64,000 bases of DNA, taken from positions 124,001 to 188,000 of the forward strand of contig QKCL01000036.1 in assembly GCA_003246895.1 (NCBI GenBank). The letters run 5' to 3'. This stretch comes from Spirochaetota bacterium (GTDB lineage: Bacteria > Spirochaetota > UBA4802 > UBA5550). The position numbers and the translations under genes were made by a program. The notes under the pieces are model-generated. The model made no database searches. It worked only from the letters and a program-made list of their open reading frames with translations, and was not told where the DNA came from. Shown here piece by piece: positions 43,310 to 53,516 of the stretch (its first letter is position 1; the number at the start of each line of letters is the position of its first letter).

Positions 43310-45043
43310 TTATTTTTCAAGATCATGGTAGAGTTTTTTTTCGCAGCTTGGGCAGAGCCCGTGACTTATCTGTGTTGCTGTGTTTTCTTCCATGTATTCC
43401 TCAAGGGATCTCCATGTTCCGGATTCGTCACGAATTTTTTTGCAGGAGGAACACATTGGGAGTATATTCTGCAGTGTCATGATTTTTCTTTCAGATTCCT
43501 TCTGTGAGGTGAGGTCTCTTATGGCAGTAACCCTAATCCTTTCATTTTTGTATTCGAAAACTCTTGCACTTACTTCTATGGCGAATGATGTTCCGTTTTT
43601 TTTCAGGCCCATGGCCTCATAGGATCCTTCAACTCCCTCCTGAATTTTTTCATTCACGGTGTTCCTGTGTGACATGTCTATGAATTCAATGACTTTCAGG
43701 CCCATGAGTTCGGCAAGGTCATAACCGAACATGATGCATGCCCTGTTGTTTGCATCAACAATTCTGCCGTCTTTGATCAGAAATATCCCTTCAAGTGCTG
43801 CATCGGAGAGTGATCTGTATCTTTCATGGCTGAGAGTAAGTTCCTCATTCGCCCTGGATAGCTCCCATGTCCTTTCTTCAACTTTTTTTTCAAGGTGCTG
43901 ACGTTCAATATCAAGTTCATGGAAGGCTTTTCTTTTAAGTCTCAGTGCCCTGTTAAGGGCGGCAACTAGTAATATCAGTATTGTCATTGCTGCAAAAACA
44001 GATAGTATTCCCCATCTGTGTGTACTCAGAATATTTTCCGGCCTGTTTATTATTAATGCATTGGAAGGAATTTTTCCGGTGTTGATGTTCCATTTTTTCA
44101 GGCTCCTCCAGTCGTAGACTTCCCTCATCGCAGTAATGTTTTCAACTGAACCTTTTGTTTGATTTGAAAGAATAATTATTCCGATCTGTCTGCCGATTTC
44201 GTTCAGGCTCAGAAGATATCCTCCGGTAATTCCGCTTCCCATTAGGCTCTCCCAGAATGAGAAAACCGGGATTTTAGACTTTTGCGTCAGTATCGCGGCC
44301 ACTTCAAAGGGGGTTTGGGGAGTGCCCTTGCCGTCGGAAAACATGAGCAGGTAGAATGCAGCACTGTTCTTTTTTGCAGGAGAGGATAGAATTTCAGTAA
44401 TTTCATCGATGGTCTTATCAATAATATATATTATTTCCTTTCCCGGGGCGACTGATTTTATTGACTCCTCAAACCGTTCAATTCTCTCTCTTGCGTTATC
44501 GGAATCTGTAGTTCCGATAAGATAGAAGAGATCAGGGTTATGCAACCGTATAACTCTTTCGATGGTGCCCTGATAATCCATCTTAATTCCGATTTCTGTT
44601 TCTTTGCCGGGGGAAATGTTTTTAGGAGAGTGTATTCCCGGTTCAATGTATATGCGATGAGCATCTGGAAATATGTCTCCATGACTTTTGAAAAAACTAT
44701 CCGCCACAGGGGCCCACAAGATGATATAGTCAAGTTTTATGCCTTTGTATTTTTTCCCGAGGTAGTTTTTGAAGCACTGTCTGATGTTTTTGTCGGGTAT
44801 TTTCGGGGACTCCATGAACTCAAAGTATATTTCATACTTTTTGTTCCCAGAATTCAGTTCAGTCTTAAGCCCTTTCTCAAACTGAACTTGTGCCGGGAGG
44901 TCCTTTGTAAAGGATGATACAAAGAGAATGCTGATGTTTTTTTTCAGGCGAACTTTATGTTCAGAATGTTGTGCAGCCCCGGCCGGGTGTACGTTTAAAA
45001 GCAGGGAAAAAGCAAACAGAGACAATATCAGACGAAATACCAT
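43310..45043 (-). CDS. Periplasmic-binding sensor with PAS and four-Cys tail
   Basis: 577 aa. Signal peptide, then an ABC-type substrate-binding-protein-like domain to about residue 335 (VSSFTKDLPAQVQFEKGL, KIPVFSFWESLMGSG), a membrane helix near 347-368, a coiled coil, and a PAS domain around 411-525 (YRSLSDAALEGIFLIKDGRI). The end, from 530, is a cysteine module MCSSCKKIRDESGTW...GLCPSCEKKLY with C531/C534 and C564/C567. No kinase or cyclase domain. It probably senses a small ligand and transmits by protein contact. The same tail occurs on 54924-55430. Confidence 0.8.
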   Translation of the reverse strand: MVFRLILSLFAFSLLLNVHPAGAAQHSEHKVRLKKNISILFVSSFTKDLPAQVQFEKGLKTELNSGNKKYEIYFEFMESPKIPDKNIRQCFKNYLGKKYKGIKLDYIILWAPVADSFFKSHGDIFPDAHRIYIEPGIHSPKNISPGKETEIGIKMDYQGTIERVIRLHNPDLFYLIGTTDSDNARERIERFEESIKSVAPGKEIIYIIDKTIDEITEILSSPAKKNSAAFYLLMFSDGKGTPQTPFEVAAILTQKSKIPVFSFWESLMGSGITGGYLLSLNEIGRQIGIIILSNQTKGSVENITAMREVYDWRSLKKWNINTGKIPSNALIINRPENILSTHRWGILSVFAAMTILILLVAALNRALRLKRKAFHELDIERQHLEKKVEERTWELSRANEELTLSHERYRSLSDAALEGIFLIKDGRIVDANNRACIMFGYDLAELMGLKVIEFIDMSHRNTVNEKIQEGVEGSYEAMGLKKNGTSFAIEVSARVFEYKNERIRVTAIRDLTSQKESERKIMTLQNILPMCSSCKKIRDESGTWRSLEEYMEENTATQISHGLCPSCEKKLYHDLEK

Positions 45044-45259
45044 AATATCCTCTTTTATATAGAGTAATAAAGATAATCTTTCAGGGCAATATTATTTTCT
45101 GTTTTTCAGGTGAATCAGATTATATAACATAAATATGCGTCTACAAATCTGATTCCTGCATGCCAGTTAAATGATATTCATTCCCTTTAATTTTTGACAT
45201 TGCAGCTCAATTGATATTATTTTATAAACTGAGTATATAGTTTATTGTGGGGTAAATGC

Positions 45260-47566
45260 ATGTCCATAAAAAACGGTCCCCAGAGCGGCGATAAATTTCC
45301 ATTCGGCGGGACTATGAAGAATTTTTTTAATGAAGAACCTGTCAGGGGTATTGCGGATGGTTCAGGATATGTGTTCTTTGTGAAGGATTCGGGTTCCAGG
45401 TATCTGTTTGTAAACAGAATGTGGGAAGAACTCACAACGATAGATTTTCCCACGGCATTGGGCAAAGAAGATTATGAACTTTTCTCCTCGGAAGCGATTA
45501 ATCCGTTGAGTTTTGAAAAGAAATCCTATATCCGCGATGGCCTTATAGAGGAATGGGAGACACTAATTGATACTCCCCAGGGGGAACGGATCTATAAAGT
45601 AAAGAAATTTCCTCTTATGGAAGGAGAAGATCCTTCTGCTTTCTGTTTTGTAATGTCAGATATAACAGACCTTAGAAGTGAAATATCGTTTCTGCAGATG
45701 ATCATTTCCAATACCAGTGATGTTATTTTGGTTATTGATGAGAATGAACTGAATCATTATATAAGCCCCAATATAGAAAATATTTTTGGATGGAACCCCG
45801 TTGAGCTTCTCGGAAGATGTTTCTGGGAGAAAATATATTCTGATGACATTCAGAGGGCAAGGGAGTTTCATTCTGAGCTTTCCAGAAATCCGGGGGTATT
45901 GAGATCATTTGAATGCAGGTACATGATAAAAAGTGGTGACTATAAGTGGATTGAATTCAGGGGCAAGTATATGCTGCTGGACAATTATTCGAAAGGGGTA
46001 ATTGGAAATTTTCATGATATAACAGCAAGAAAACAGACTGAGGAGTCCCTCATTGAGAGTGAAGAGCGTTTTAAAATTCTCCATAATGCATCTTTCGGCG
46101 GAATTGCCATACATGACAAGGGGGTTATTCTCGACTGCAACATGGGGCTCTCTGAAATTTCAGGATTTTCAATTGATGAACTTGTGGGCATGGATGGACT
46201 TCTCCTTATAACAGAAGGCTCCCGGGATAAGGTAATGGGGAATATTCTAAGGGGATATGAAGAACCCTACGAGGCATACGGTATCAGAAAAAATGGAGAG
46301 GAGTATCCATTAAGGCTTGAGGCGAAGAATATCCCCTATAAGGGAAAACAAATCAGAGTCGTGGAGTTCCGGGATATAACCCAGCAGAAAACCGCCGAGG
46401 ATGAGCGCAATAAACTGCAGGATCAGCTCGTGCAGTCACAGAAAATGGAAGCCATAGGAAGGCTCGCAGGCGGAGTAGCCCATGATTTCAATAATATGCT
46501 GGGAGTTATTATAGGTTTTTCAGAACTTGCACTGGCAAAGGTTGATGAGAATGGTCCCGTTACAGGTTATCTGCATGAGATTTTTAACGCTGCACACAGA
46601 TCAATGGAGATAACAAGACAGCTCCTTGCCTTCGCAAGAAGACAGACCGTGGCTCCGGCCATACTGGATTTCAATGAAACCATTGAAAGTATGCTGAAAA
46701 TGCTTCAGAGGCTTATAGGGGAAGATGTTCTGCTTAAGTGGAAGCCCGGTGAAAATCTGTGGAATGTGAGCATCGACCCTTCCCAGGTGAACCAGATACT
46801 TGCAAATCTAAGTGTCAATGCAAGAGATGCCATTGCAGATACGGGTACTGTTACAATATCTACAGAGAACGTAGTCCTTGAACAGGAATATGACTATGGA
46901 GACGGCAGCATATCTCCGGGTGAATATGTTCTCCTTGTTTTTGAAGACACAGGATCGGGTATGGCCGAAGATGTTCTTGCAAATATTTTTGAACCGTTTT
47001 TTACAACCAAGGGCCAGAATAGAGGAACCGGTCTCGGTCTTGCTACTGTATATGGAATAATAAAGCAGAACAATGGGCACATTTATGGAAGGAGCAGTCC
47101 TGGAGAGGGTGCCTTATTCTATGTATATTTTCCGGCATTTAAAAATACGAAATCACTTCAGAAACAGACTGGGGATTTCCTGACACCCCATGCGGAAGGT
47201 AATGAAACTGTGCTTCTGGTAGAGGATGAAGCAGCAATGCTCCTGATGACCACTACCATGCTTCAGGAACTGGGGTATACGGTTGTCACTGCAGATAAAC
47301 CTGAACAGGCAATTGAAATTGCCGGGAAAATGAAAGGCATGATTAATCTGCTTATTACTGATGTCATAATGCCAGGCATGAACGGCAGAGTGCTGGCAGA
47401 GAAGATGCGTGATGTTTGTCCTGAAATAAAGGTGCTTTTCATGTCGGGATACACGGCAGATGTGATCGGACATCATGGTGTGCTTGATGATGGGGTGCAG
47501 TTTGTTCAGAAACCGTTTTCACGGCAGCATCTGGCTGTGAAGGTGAGGGAAGCGCTTACGCAGTGA
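45260..47566 (+). CDS. Cytoplasmic hybrid histidine kinase (3 PAS-HK-REC)
   Basis: 768 aa from ATG 45260 with GTGGGG upstream; a TTG at 45245 is an alternative. No membrane helix. Three PAS domains in order (about 30-140, 150-265, 275-390: [49 protein letters not shown]), His[13 protein letters not shown], HATPase [15 protein letters not shown], and receiver with [13 protein letters not shown]. Likely senses an internal redox or small-molecule cue. No output domain. Confidence 0.88.
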   Translation: MSIKNGPQSGDKFPFGGTMKNFFNEEPVRGIADGSGYVFFVKDSGSRYLFVNRMWEELTTIDFPTALGKEDYELFSSEAINPLSFEKKSYIRDGLIEEWETLIDTPQGERIYKVKKFPLMEGEDPSAFCFVMSDITDLRSEISFLQMIISNTSDVILVIDENELNHYISPNIENIFGWNPVELLGRCFWEKIYSDDIQRAREFHSELSRNPGVLRSFECRYMIKSGDYKWIEFRGKYMLLDNYSKGVIGNFHDITARKQTEESLIESEERFKILHNASFGGIAIHDKGVILDCNMGLSEISGFSIDELVGMDGLLLITEGSRDKVMGNILRGYEEPYEAYGIRKNGEEYPLRLEAKNIPYKGKQIRVVEFRDITQQKTAEDERNKLQDQLVQSQKMEAIGRLAGGVAHDFNNMLGVIIGFSELALAKVDENGPVTGYLHEIFNAAHRSMEITRQLLAFARRQTVAPAILDFNETIESMLKMLQRLIGEDVLLKWKPGENLWNVSIDPSQVNQILANLSVNARDAIADTGTVTISTENVVLEQEYDYGDGSISPGEYVLLVFEDTGSGMAEDVLANIFEPFFTTKGQNRGTGLGLATVYGIIKQNNGHIYGRSSPGEGALFYVYFPAFKNTKSLQKQTGDFLTPHAEGNETVLLVEDEAAMLLMTTTMLQELGYTVVTADKPEQAIEIAGKMKGMINLLITDVIMPGMNGRVLAEKMRDVCPEIKVLFMSGYTADVIGHHGVLDDGVQFVQKPFSRQHLAVKVREALTQ

Positions 47567-47775
47567 AAACTGGTTGGTTGTTTTAACACTGGAAGGTTGG
47601 ATTTTTTTTGGCAGCAGGTTATCTTCGATATGGTGGTATTATCTGTGAATAAGTATTTTATAGTTTAGTATCAGACATCTGCATGGTTCTGTCTGGGAAG
47701 GTGCGGTTTTCGGTTCGGAAAATCTGCACTTTTTATATGAGTATTTACCTGAATAACGTATTTTGAGGATGGCGT

Positions 47776-48489
47776 ATGGTATGCCGGATGATTTTGTTGC
47801 TGTTCATGATTTTTGGATGTTCATCCGCTCAGAAAGAATCGGTAGTGCAGAGCAGTGTCCCCGTGTGTTTTACTCCCTGGCTTGGACTTGTCGAGCGTGA
47901 GTATGACAATGCTAAAAGAATAAAGAGATATGATTTAAGTTTTGGGAAGATATTCGATTCGGGTCATTTGAATGCAGTGTATTTTTACAAATATAAAAAT
48001 AGAAGGTTCTATGCGCAGGGGTTTCTTGCTTATGACCGTTATTTTTCGGACAGAAGCAGCAGGTGGGGCAAGATCAGTGCGAAGATAATCAATCTGAAAA
48101 ACGAAGACGCTCGCATTGTCATTGAGTCTTTCATGGATGTGCCGGAGATAGCTTCTAAAATAAACAGGGCACTGAAGGAATCTGTGAGTCTGGCGGAAAG
48201 AGTCAGGCCTTCAATCCGTCTCAACCGTTTGAAAAAGAGTAATTATTTTCATGAATTTGATGAAAGATACATTAAGGATAAAGATCTGGATTTATCACCA
48301 TATGAAAGTAGTCAGGAAGTTGTTGCGATTGATATGAATGCCATGATGGCCGGGATTAGTGCCGGCAGCTTTACTGTCTACGATGTTCCAATTGCATGCA
48401 GACGCCTTGAAGTGTTTGTTGTTTATGACCTTGCCAAAATGAAGCCAGTTGAGATTCAGGTGATTCAGTCAGGAGAGTACAGGGGCTGA
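47776..48489 (+). CDS. Lipoprotein of unknown function
   Basis: 237 aa. A lipoprotein signal with lipobox MIFGCSS. The mature part is charged, with FYKYKNRRFYAQGFLAYDRY and a later DVPEIASKINRALKES. No known domain. Its start may be the ATG at 47776 or four codons later. Stand-alone between two unrelated genes. Confidence 0.62.
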   Translation: MVCRMILLLFMIFGCSSAQKESVVQSSVPVCFTPWLGLVEREYDNAKRIKRYDLSFGKIFDSGHLNAVYFYKYKNRRFYAQGFLAYDRYFSDRSSRWGKISAKIINLKNEDARIVIESFMDVPEIASKINRALKESVSLAERVRPSIRLNRLKKSNYFHEFDERYIKDKDLDLSPYESSQEVVAIDMNAMMAGISAGSFTVYDVPIACRRLEVFVVYDLAKMKPVEIQVIQSGEYRG

Positions 48490-48607
48490 CTGTTTTCTGC
48501 TGATGTGCAGAATTTCGGTGTTTTATAAATCTTCTTCAATATTAATTTCTACTCAGTTGTCTGAATGTATGGAGATTCTGGAACAAAGGAAAATCTATTT
48601 ATTGGCA

Positions 48608-48654
48608 GAGTATTGCGGTCTGAATTTTTATGCAAAAGCCATACCGCAATACTC
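48608..48654. repeat. 12-bp perfect inverted repeat between convergent genes
   Basis: GAGTATTGCGGT and ACCGCAATACTC separated by 23 bases. Lies between two lipoprotein genes that end toward each other; no T-run. Could be a bidirectional terminator or a protein site. Confidence 0.45.
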
Positions 48655-48730
48655 CCAGGGATGTGAATATTATCAGTCCTGTAATGTCTTTAAGACAAAT
48701 TTCTATTCTGTATGTCTGGGATAATGATAA

Positions 48731-49318
48731 TTATTTTTTTGCCCGGATTATACTGAAAGTACCCATTATTGATTTCAGCTCTTGCATGATGCTGTCTCTG
48801 TCGAACTCATGAACAGTCCCGGGGTCATAGTTGTGGATATTTGTTGAAGAGATGTAGAAAGATACTATGTACCATTTTTTGTTAATATATGCACTGTATG
48901 TTTCATAATAGGCATAGTTGCCTGCTCCTGCATCCGATCCTTTGCCTCCGCTGAATGTGACATCGTTAATTTTAATGTCATCTGTTTTCTCTATCTCATC
49001 ATTAATGGAAGCTGGCCTGAACTTCTTCAGTATGCCCACTGTAACGGCAGCACCGCTTAGATTGGTCTTTTTTGCAGTTGATATGTTTCTGCTTATTGTA
49101 ACCACAGTGGATTTGCTTATGAGGGGGAGATAATTCATGGCATTTGCTTTTTTGTTGTCTGTTATAACCTGGAAATTTTCAGGATATTTTATGGTGAATC
49201 CATTCCCGGCTGAACTGTATTCTTTCCAGTTTCCGGTGTCGCCTGTTTTGATTGAGGATGTACCACATCCTGCTGAAAATATCAGGGCAAGAAGTGCAGC
49301 AAAAAGTATTTTTTTCAT
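48731..49318 (-). CDS. Lipoprotein, PsbP-like
   Basis: 195 aa. Signal MKKILFAALLALIFSAGC, lipobox SAGC18. WKEYSSAGNGFTIKYPENF followed by a beta-rich part and YAYYETYSAYINKKWYIVSF fits the PsbP-like/DUF family of small lipoproteins that open with a GF-I-KYP motif. Function unknown; envelope location. Confidence 0.65.
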   Translation of the reverse strand: MKKILFAALLALIFSAGCGTSSIKTGDTGNWKEYSSAGNGFTIKYPENFQVITDNKKANAMNYLPLISKSTVVTISRNISTAKKTNLSGAAVTVGILKKFRPASINDEIEKTDDIKINDVTFSGGKGSDAGAGNYAYYETYSAYINKKWYIVSFYISSTNIHNYDPGTVHEFDRDSIMQELKSIMGTFSIIRAKK

Positions 49319-49591
49319 GGAAAGTCTCCGGACGCATTTAAGATTTTGGGCTCAGGACCGGATTTTAATTCAATCCTTTTTTAAAAGCCAAAAAATATTA
49401 TATTTCACTGGTTTTTTATGTCACGTATTTTTATTGAAAAGTTTATATTTAATTATGGCGTTGAAATAAAATGGCGGCAGTTCTAGTGCTGTTATGAGGT
49501 TTTTTTCAAAAACCATTGACATATTAGAAAATTATTTTTATAAAAATGTGTTTCAGTGCTACAACAATATCATCATGAGAGGTCAGATCCA

Positions 49592-50050
49592 ATGGCAATA
49601 CCATTTATTGTTAATAAACTTCTGTCAGAATTTATCCTTGTTGCGATGCTGGCTTTCCCCCATGGTACAAAGGCCGGAAAATTTATCATCGTGGACAGGT
49701 CAGGAAGACAGGTTGAGGTAAGTTTTTCGAGAGCTGATGTCAGTTCAATAGTTGAAGGGGCACATGAATACAAAGTCATCGTTGAATCCGGAGAGCCTTC
49801 TGAAATTACCTATCGATTTATTGACAACGGCCTCTATGGAATAAAATACGGAAACAGTGAAAAGGTGCACACCCTGGATATTATAGATTACCTGGTAAAA
49901 CTTGACCGGAAAAATATTCTTTCAAATAAACAGGTTTTAAACATTAAGGGATGGGAAAAGATCGCCATAACGCCGGGTAAAGACTGGGTTGTTTTATCCC
50001 TGACTGGAAAGGGTATTTCAATATTAGTAGACAAAGGTCAGTTAAGATAG
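49592..50050 (+). CDS. Exported protein of unknown function
   Basis: 152 aa from ATG 49592 after GAGAGG; the frame runs back to 49556. Hydrophobic N-terminus (IVNKLLSEFILVAMLAF) may be a signal. The body reads FIIVDRSGRQVEVSFSRADV and ITPGKDWVVLSLTG, a small beta-rich fold. Unrecognised. Confidence 0.55.
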   Translation: MAIPFIVNKLLSEFILVAMLAFPHGTKAGKFIIVDRSGRQVEVSFSRADVSSIVEGAHEYKVIVESGEPSEITYRFIDNGLYGIKYGNSEKVHTLDIIDYLVKLDRKNILSNKQVLNIKGWEKIAITPGKDWVVLSLTGKGISILVDKGQLR

Positions 50051-50097
50051 CCTTGCTGTTATCTGTTCTGCCTGATCAGGGAAGTTTTTGGAAAAAA

Positions 50098-50397
50098 TTA
50101 TTTCAGGAGAGTTTCGTTGAGTGAACATAAACTCAGGAGTGATTCTATCTTTTCAGAAACTCCGGATATGGAAAAGCTGTTTCCTGACTGTTTGCAGCAT
50201 TTATGAATTTTCAGAAGCAGGCTTATCCCTGTGGAATCCATGTATTCAACTTTTTCAAGATTCATCTCTATGTCCCTATCAGCACTGGAACATATCTCTT
50301 CGATAATACCTGTAAACTCTTTAATTTGTGTTGCGTCAACTGATCCTGAGATATTCAGTATGGTAGTATTTTTTTCTTTGATAATGTTAATGTTCAT
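50098..50397 (-). CDS. STAS-domain anti-anti-sigma-factor-like protein
   Basis: 99 aa, one STAS domain: TTILNISGSVDATQIKEF, VEYMDSTGISLLLKIHKCC with the conserved phosphorylatable Ser of SpoIIAA-type proteins. In such systems it is phosphorylated by a partner kinase (HATPase_c type) and released by a PP2C phosphatase; neither is adjacent. Divergent from tetR at 50572. Confidence 0.86.
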   Translation of the reverse strand: MNINIIKEKNTTILNISGSVDATQIKEFTGIIEEICSSADRDIEMNLEKVEYMDSTGISLLLKIHKCCKQSGNSFSISGVSEKIESLLSLCSLNETLLK

Positions 50398-50498
50398 AGT
50401 ATTTTGCTTATTTTTCCAAAATTATGTCCCATAAACTATTTAAGTCAACATTTTTTTGTGTTCCGCGGCCCCTATAAACTTCTTGACCATGAAATTAC

Positions 50499-50525
50499 GG
50501 TTATAATTAATAATATTCTATAACC
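50499..50525 (+). promoter_or_regulatory. Candidate operator in the STAS/TetR intergenic region
   Basis: GGTTATA and TATAACC, perfect seven-base arms, 13-base spacing, 46 bases before the tetR start. TetR proteins usually bind such palindromes next to their own gene. Position supports self-control; not verified. Confidence 0.35.
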
Positions 50526-50571
50526 TGTTTGATTGAAAAATTGAAGGCATTGTCTGAAAGGGAGTTTGAAA

Positions 50572-51162
50572 TTGGCTAAAAAAGAACTGATGATTCAGAA
50601 ACGAAAGGATATTCTAAATGCCCTGACAAGGCTTCTGGACAGACACTCCTATTCATACATATCCATGCAGGATGTTGCCGATGAGGCGGGCATTTCCAAG
50701 GGAGGGCTTCGCTATCATTTTCCAACCAAGGAGTCCCTTTTCAGGGGCCTTCTTGAAGATTTTTTTTATGACATTGAGACAGGACATCTGCAGATGCTCA
50801 GTATGCTGGAGGAGAAAGGGGACAGGGCCGTAATTTCAACACTTCTCAATATTGAAAGTTTTGTCCTCAACAAGAAAAACATTAAAGTCTTTGTGAATCT
50901 GATCCTCTACAGTCTGGAGGTTCCCGGATTCATGGCCCCCATGAAGGATTTTTTCAGAAAACATCTTGAAATGTACAAGCAGATCATTGAACAGGCAAAG
51001 ACAGATCTTCCTAAAATAGACAGGAAGGAATTTGACCTTGAATTTCTTGCCCGTATCACACAGATTATTTTTATAAGTTCAGGCCTTATAGAAGCCATTG
51101 ACCCGATCAGTATGGAACCTCAGAAACTTGCACGTTATGTGCTGTCTCTTTTTACAGAGTAA
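50572..51162 (+). CDS. TetR-family transcriptional regulator
   Basis: 196 aa from TTG 50572 (GGGAG seven bases upstream) or TTG 50566. N-terminal helix-turn-helix: VADEAGISKGGLRYHFPTKESLFRG, canonical TetR DNA-binding segment. The C-terminal domain, with VLNKKNIKVFVNLILYSLEV, is ligand-binding and unlike any named member. The adjacent gene on the opposite strand ends here, so the target is not obvious. Confidence 0.87.
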   Translation: MAKKELMIQKRKDILNALTRLLDRHSYSYISMQDVADEAGISKGGLRYHFPTKESLFRGLLEDFFYDIETGHLQMLSMLEEKGDRAVISTLLNIESFVLNKKNIKVFVNLILYSLEVPGFMAPMKDFFRKHLEMYKQIIEQAKTDLPKIDRKEFDLEFLARITQIIFISSGLIEAIDPISMEPQKLARYVLSLFTE

Positions 51163-51196
51163 AGAATAAATAATTTTTATGCAGGAGAGGTCTGGA

Positions 51197-51299
51197 GGCT
51201 GGCAGGAAGCCAGCCCATGGTTTTGGAAAAAGTCCTGCCACTGTATTATTTATACACGGATTGTATCCGTTTCTGGAAGTATTATAAACAGTGGCAGGA
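51197..51299. repeat. Two stacked stem-loops between tetR and lipoprotein gene
   Basis: First hairpin GGCTGGC-AGGAA-GCCAGCC (51197-51215). Then a large one with arms TCCTGCCACTGT (51233-51244) and ACAGTGGCAGGA (51288-51299), holding an inner ACGGAT-TGT-ATCCGT (51256-51270). The region separates two convergent genes. It could be a composite terminator or an intergenic repeat family. Confidence 0.5.
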
Positions 51300-51311
51300 A
51301 AGGAAGCCGAT

Positions 51312-52226
51312 TTAATTTGTCTTTACTACAAGCTGAACCTGAGAATCCGCAGTAATGTCTACACCCTCACTGCTTATGACTTTCAGTTCAATATATGTGC
51401 TCCAGAAGGAGTAGTCTGTTTCTCCGTCAAGAGATGAATCTTCTTCGTTTATTGAAATCGTTGAACCGTTCCATACATAATCCTTTACAGGTTCACCTGT
51501 ACTTTCCCATTTCTGGTAGTATGTTTCTGTCTCGTGGCCATCAATATTATAGGTTCCGTATGCTGTGAGATAAACTGTGGCGCCTGCATCAATATTCTTC
51601 AGGCTTATTGTAAAGGATGTGGGATTTTCTCCGAATTCCCATCCGAATATTGCCCTGCCGTCAACTATAAGATCCTGTATGCTGTAGGTGCCTGCGGAAA
51701 GATAATCAACACCTGCAAAGAGTGACTCTTCGGTGTTTGTGTCATCAACTGCAACAATTACAGTTGCCTCATATTGGGTTCCGTCAACTTCAATGCTGAT
51801 TGTATAGGTTTCATTTACGTCAAGAGAGGTATCGGGTATAAAGGTTATTACACCTGTGGATGAGTTTACTACTATGGTGCCTGAAATTTCATTTCCGGAG
51901 TTATCAGTAAGTGTTATTTCTACATTATTGGCAAGGGACCATGTTCCTTCTTCGTTCTGTGTGGTCAGATTCAGTTCACTTCCGTTAATTGTAATGTTCC
52001 CGTCGTTAGTGCTGATGGAAATGTTGCCGTTTACTACGGATATGCTGCTGTTGCTGGAAACTCCTGATCCGTCAGTGCTTCCGCCGCTGTCATTTGTCAC
52101 CGTAGTTGATGAAACGGTTCCATCATATGTTGTGGAGCCTGAACTGCTTCCTCCTCCGGAGCATGCAATTGTGGCAATCATCTGCAGTGAAATTGCAGTG
52201 AGGAATAATAATCTGAATGTTTTCAT
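51312..52226 (-). CDS. Surface lipoprotein with Ig-like/cadherin-type domains
   Basis: 304 aa. Lipobox IATIAC22 then a Ser/Gly/Thr-rich linker, followed by beta-sandwich repeats with TYTISIEVDGTQYEATVIV and VTIFIPD-type strand patterns. Middle section contains many Asn/Thr/Asp and no cysteine beyond the lipid one. Probably exposed at the cell surface or inner leaflet of the outer membrane; binding partner unknown. Confidence 0.65.
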   Translation of the reverse strand: MKTFRLLFLTAISLQMIATIACSGGGSSSGSTTYDGTVSSTTVTNDSGGSTDGSGVSSNSSISVVNGNISISTNDGNITINGSELNLTTQNEEGTWSLANNVEITLTDNSGNEISGTIVVNSSTGVITFIPDTSLDVNETYTISIEVDGTQYEATVIVAVDDTNTEESLFAGVDYLSAGTYSIQDLIVDGRAIFGWEFGENPTSFTISLKNIDAGATVYLTAYGTYNIDGHETETYYQKWESTGEPVKDYVWNGSTISINEEDSSLDGETDYSFWSTYIELKVISSEGVDITADSQVQLVVKTN

Positions 52227-52306
52227 GGGCAGCCTCCGTGCTATGGGACTTGTTGGACTCTAATTAAGTAATTATACTAATAAAATAGAGCAGGGGAATC
52301 GTCAAT

Positions 52307-52334
52307 AAAAAAAAGCCCATGCGGGCTTTTTTTT
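52307..52334. terminator. Bidirectional rho-independent terminator
   Basis: GCCC-ATGC-GGGC with eight A before and eight T after. It lies upstream of the start of the lipoprotein gene (minus) and may end transcription arriving from either side. The rest of 52335-52669 shows no gene. Confidence 0.8.
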
Positions 52335-52669
52335 ATTGTAAAAAGTGTTTTTTTTGAAAAAAGAACCTTTTCTGCATATGAAAACATGACACAATTTATA
52401 TTTTGTGTTATTTAGAAAGGCAGATCTCCTTCAGAATATCAGAAATGAAGTATGGGATGGTCATTCTGAATTATGCGTTCGGACCATGATATTTACTGCT
52501 ATTTTTAGTTTTTACAGGTGCTGCGATAATTCAGTCATGAATTCTGACCCACACGAAATAAGATTACGGCGAATATTTCAGGTATGGCCGTAGTTCAAAG
52601 GGCGGATGAATTAGTTGAAGAAATCTGAATATTGCAGGTTTAATGGATTATTATGCGCAGGCCCGTGGG

Positions 52670-53389
52670 TTAATTTTTTAATCCCATAAGAGTGATCAAT
52701 CCGTTTTCATTATTGCAGAAACTTATATTAAAGCCGCAGCTGGATAGAATTTCTTTGATAGTTTTTTCAGGTATTACAGTTTTTCTGTATGTTCCCGTTT
52801 TTTGAATCCAGCTGTCTTCTTCCTTCTCATGTACAATATCATAGACATCTATATAATCTCCATGATGTTCCAGGAAACATGTGAATATTCTCTCTGCATC
52901 ACTTTTAACAGGAATGAACCTTTTTTCTCCTTCCAGTGCAAACGTCAGGTCTCTGAAGGTGAGGATCAGTTTTCCATCTGCGGTTAGTTCATGATAGGAG
53001 TTGGAAACCAGTTTCTTGACTGACTCAAGATCAGGTAAATGTGTTAGAGTATCTCCCATGCATACTATCAGTTCAGGCTTCAGTCCGGCGTAGGCTTCAA
53101 AGTTAAGGATGTCGTCTTCAATAATTTTTATGTTGTATCTGGTGTGGTCAATTTCATTCAGCAGTGACCTGCAGAAGTCTACTGCAACAACATTAAAACC
53201 TGCCATGGACAGAGGAATTGACTGAATGCCGGATCCTGCACCGAGGTCTATGGCTGTACCCGATGAAACAGGGCTTATTCCATGGGATGTGAAGAAGGCT
53301 GAATTTTTTTTTATACTTTCATCAATCCCTCCTGTCATCCATGTATAAAAAGAAGCCAGATGTTTATTGTAATGATTTTGAGTGGTCAT
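52670..53389 (-). CDS. Class I SAM-dependent methyltransferase
   Basis: 239 aa. AIDLGAGSGIQSIPLSMAGF is motif I, NVVAVDFCRSLLNEI the second acidic motif, and ELIVCMGDTLTHLPDL the motif IV region. The substrate-side domain is shortened and unlike Tam. Target unknown. RBS TGGAGAT. Confidence 0.85.
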   Translation of the reverse strand: MTTQNHYNKHLASFYTWMTGGIDESIKKNSAFFTSHGISPVSSGTAIDLGAGSGIQSIPLSMAGFNVVAVDFCRSLLNEIDHTRYNIKIIEDDILNFEAYAGLKPELIVCMGDTLTHLPDLESVKKLVSNSYHELTADGKLILTFRDLTFALEGEKRFIPVKSDAERIFTCFLEHHGDYIDVYDIVHEKEEDSWIQKTGTYRKTVIPEKTIKEILSSCGFNISFCNNENGLITLMGLKN

Positions 53390-53516
53390 AGATTATCTCC
53401 ATGGTTTGGGGTTTGGAATCATCAATAAGGGATGTACCATCTTGTTAAGCTTATAGTACAAAAGCTGTAATGGGGGGCATCTCTCCTGCCATTAAATATT
53501 CCGTTCAGTTCTGTTT

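Noticed and set aside
52405..52593. 62-codon ORF between terminator and methyltransferase
   Set aside because: No ribosome site, no domain, composition like noncoding DNA.
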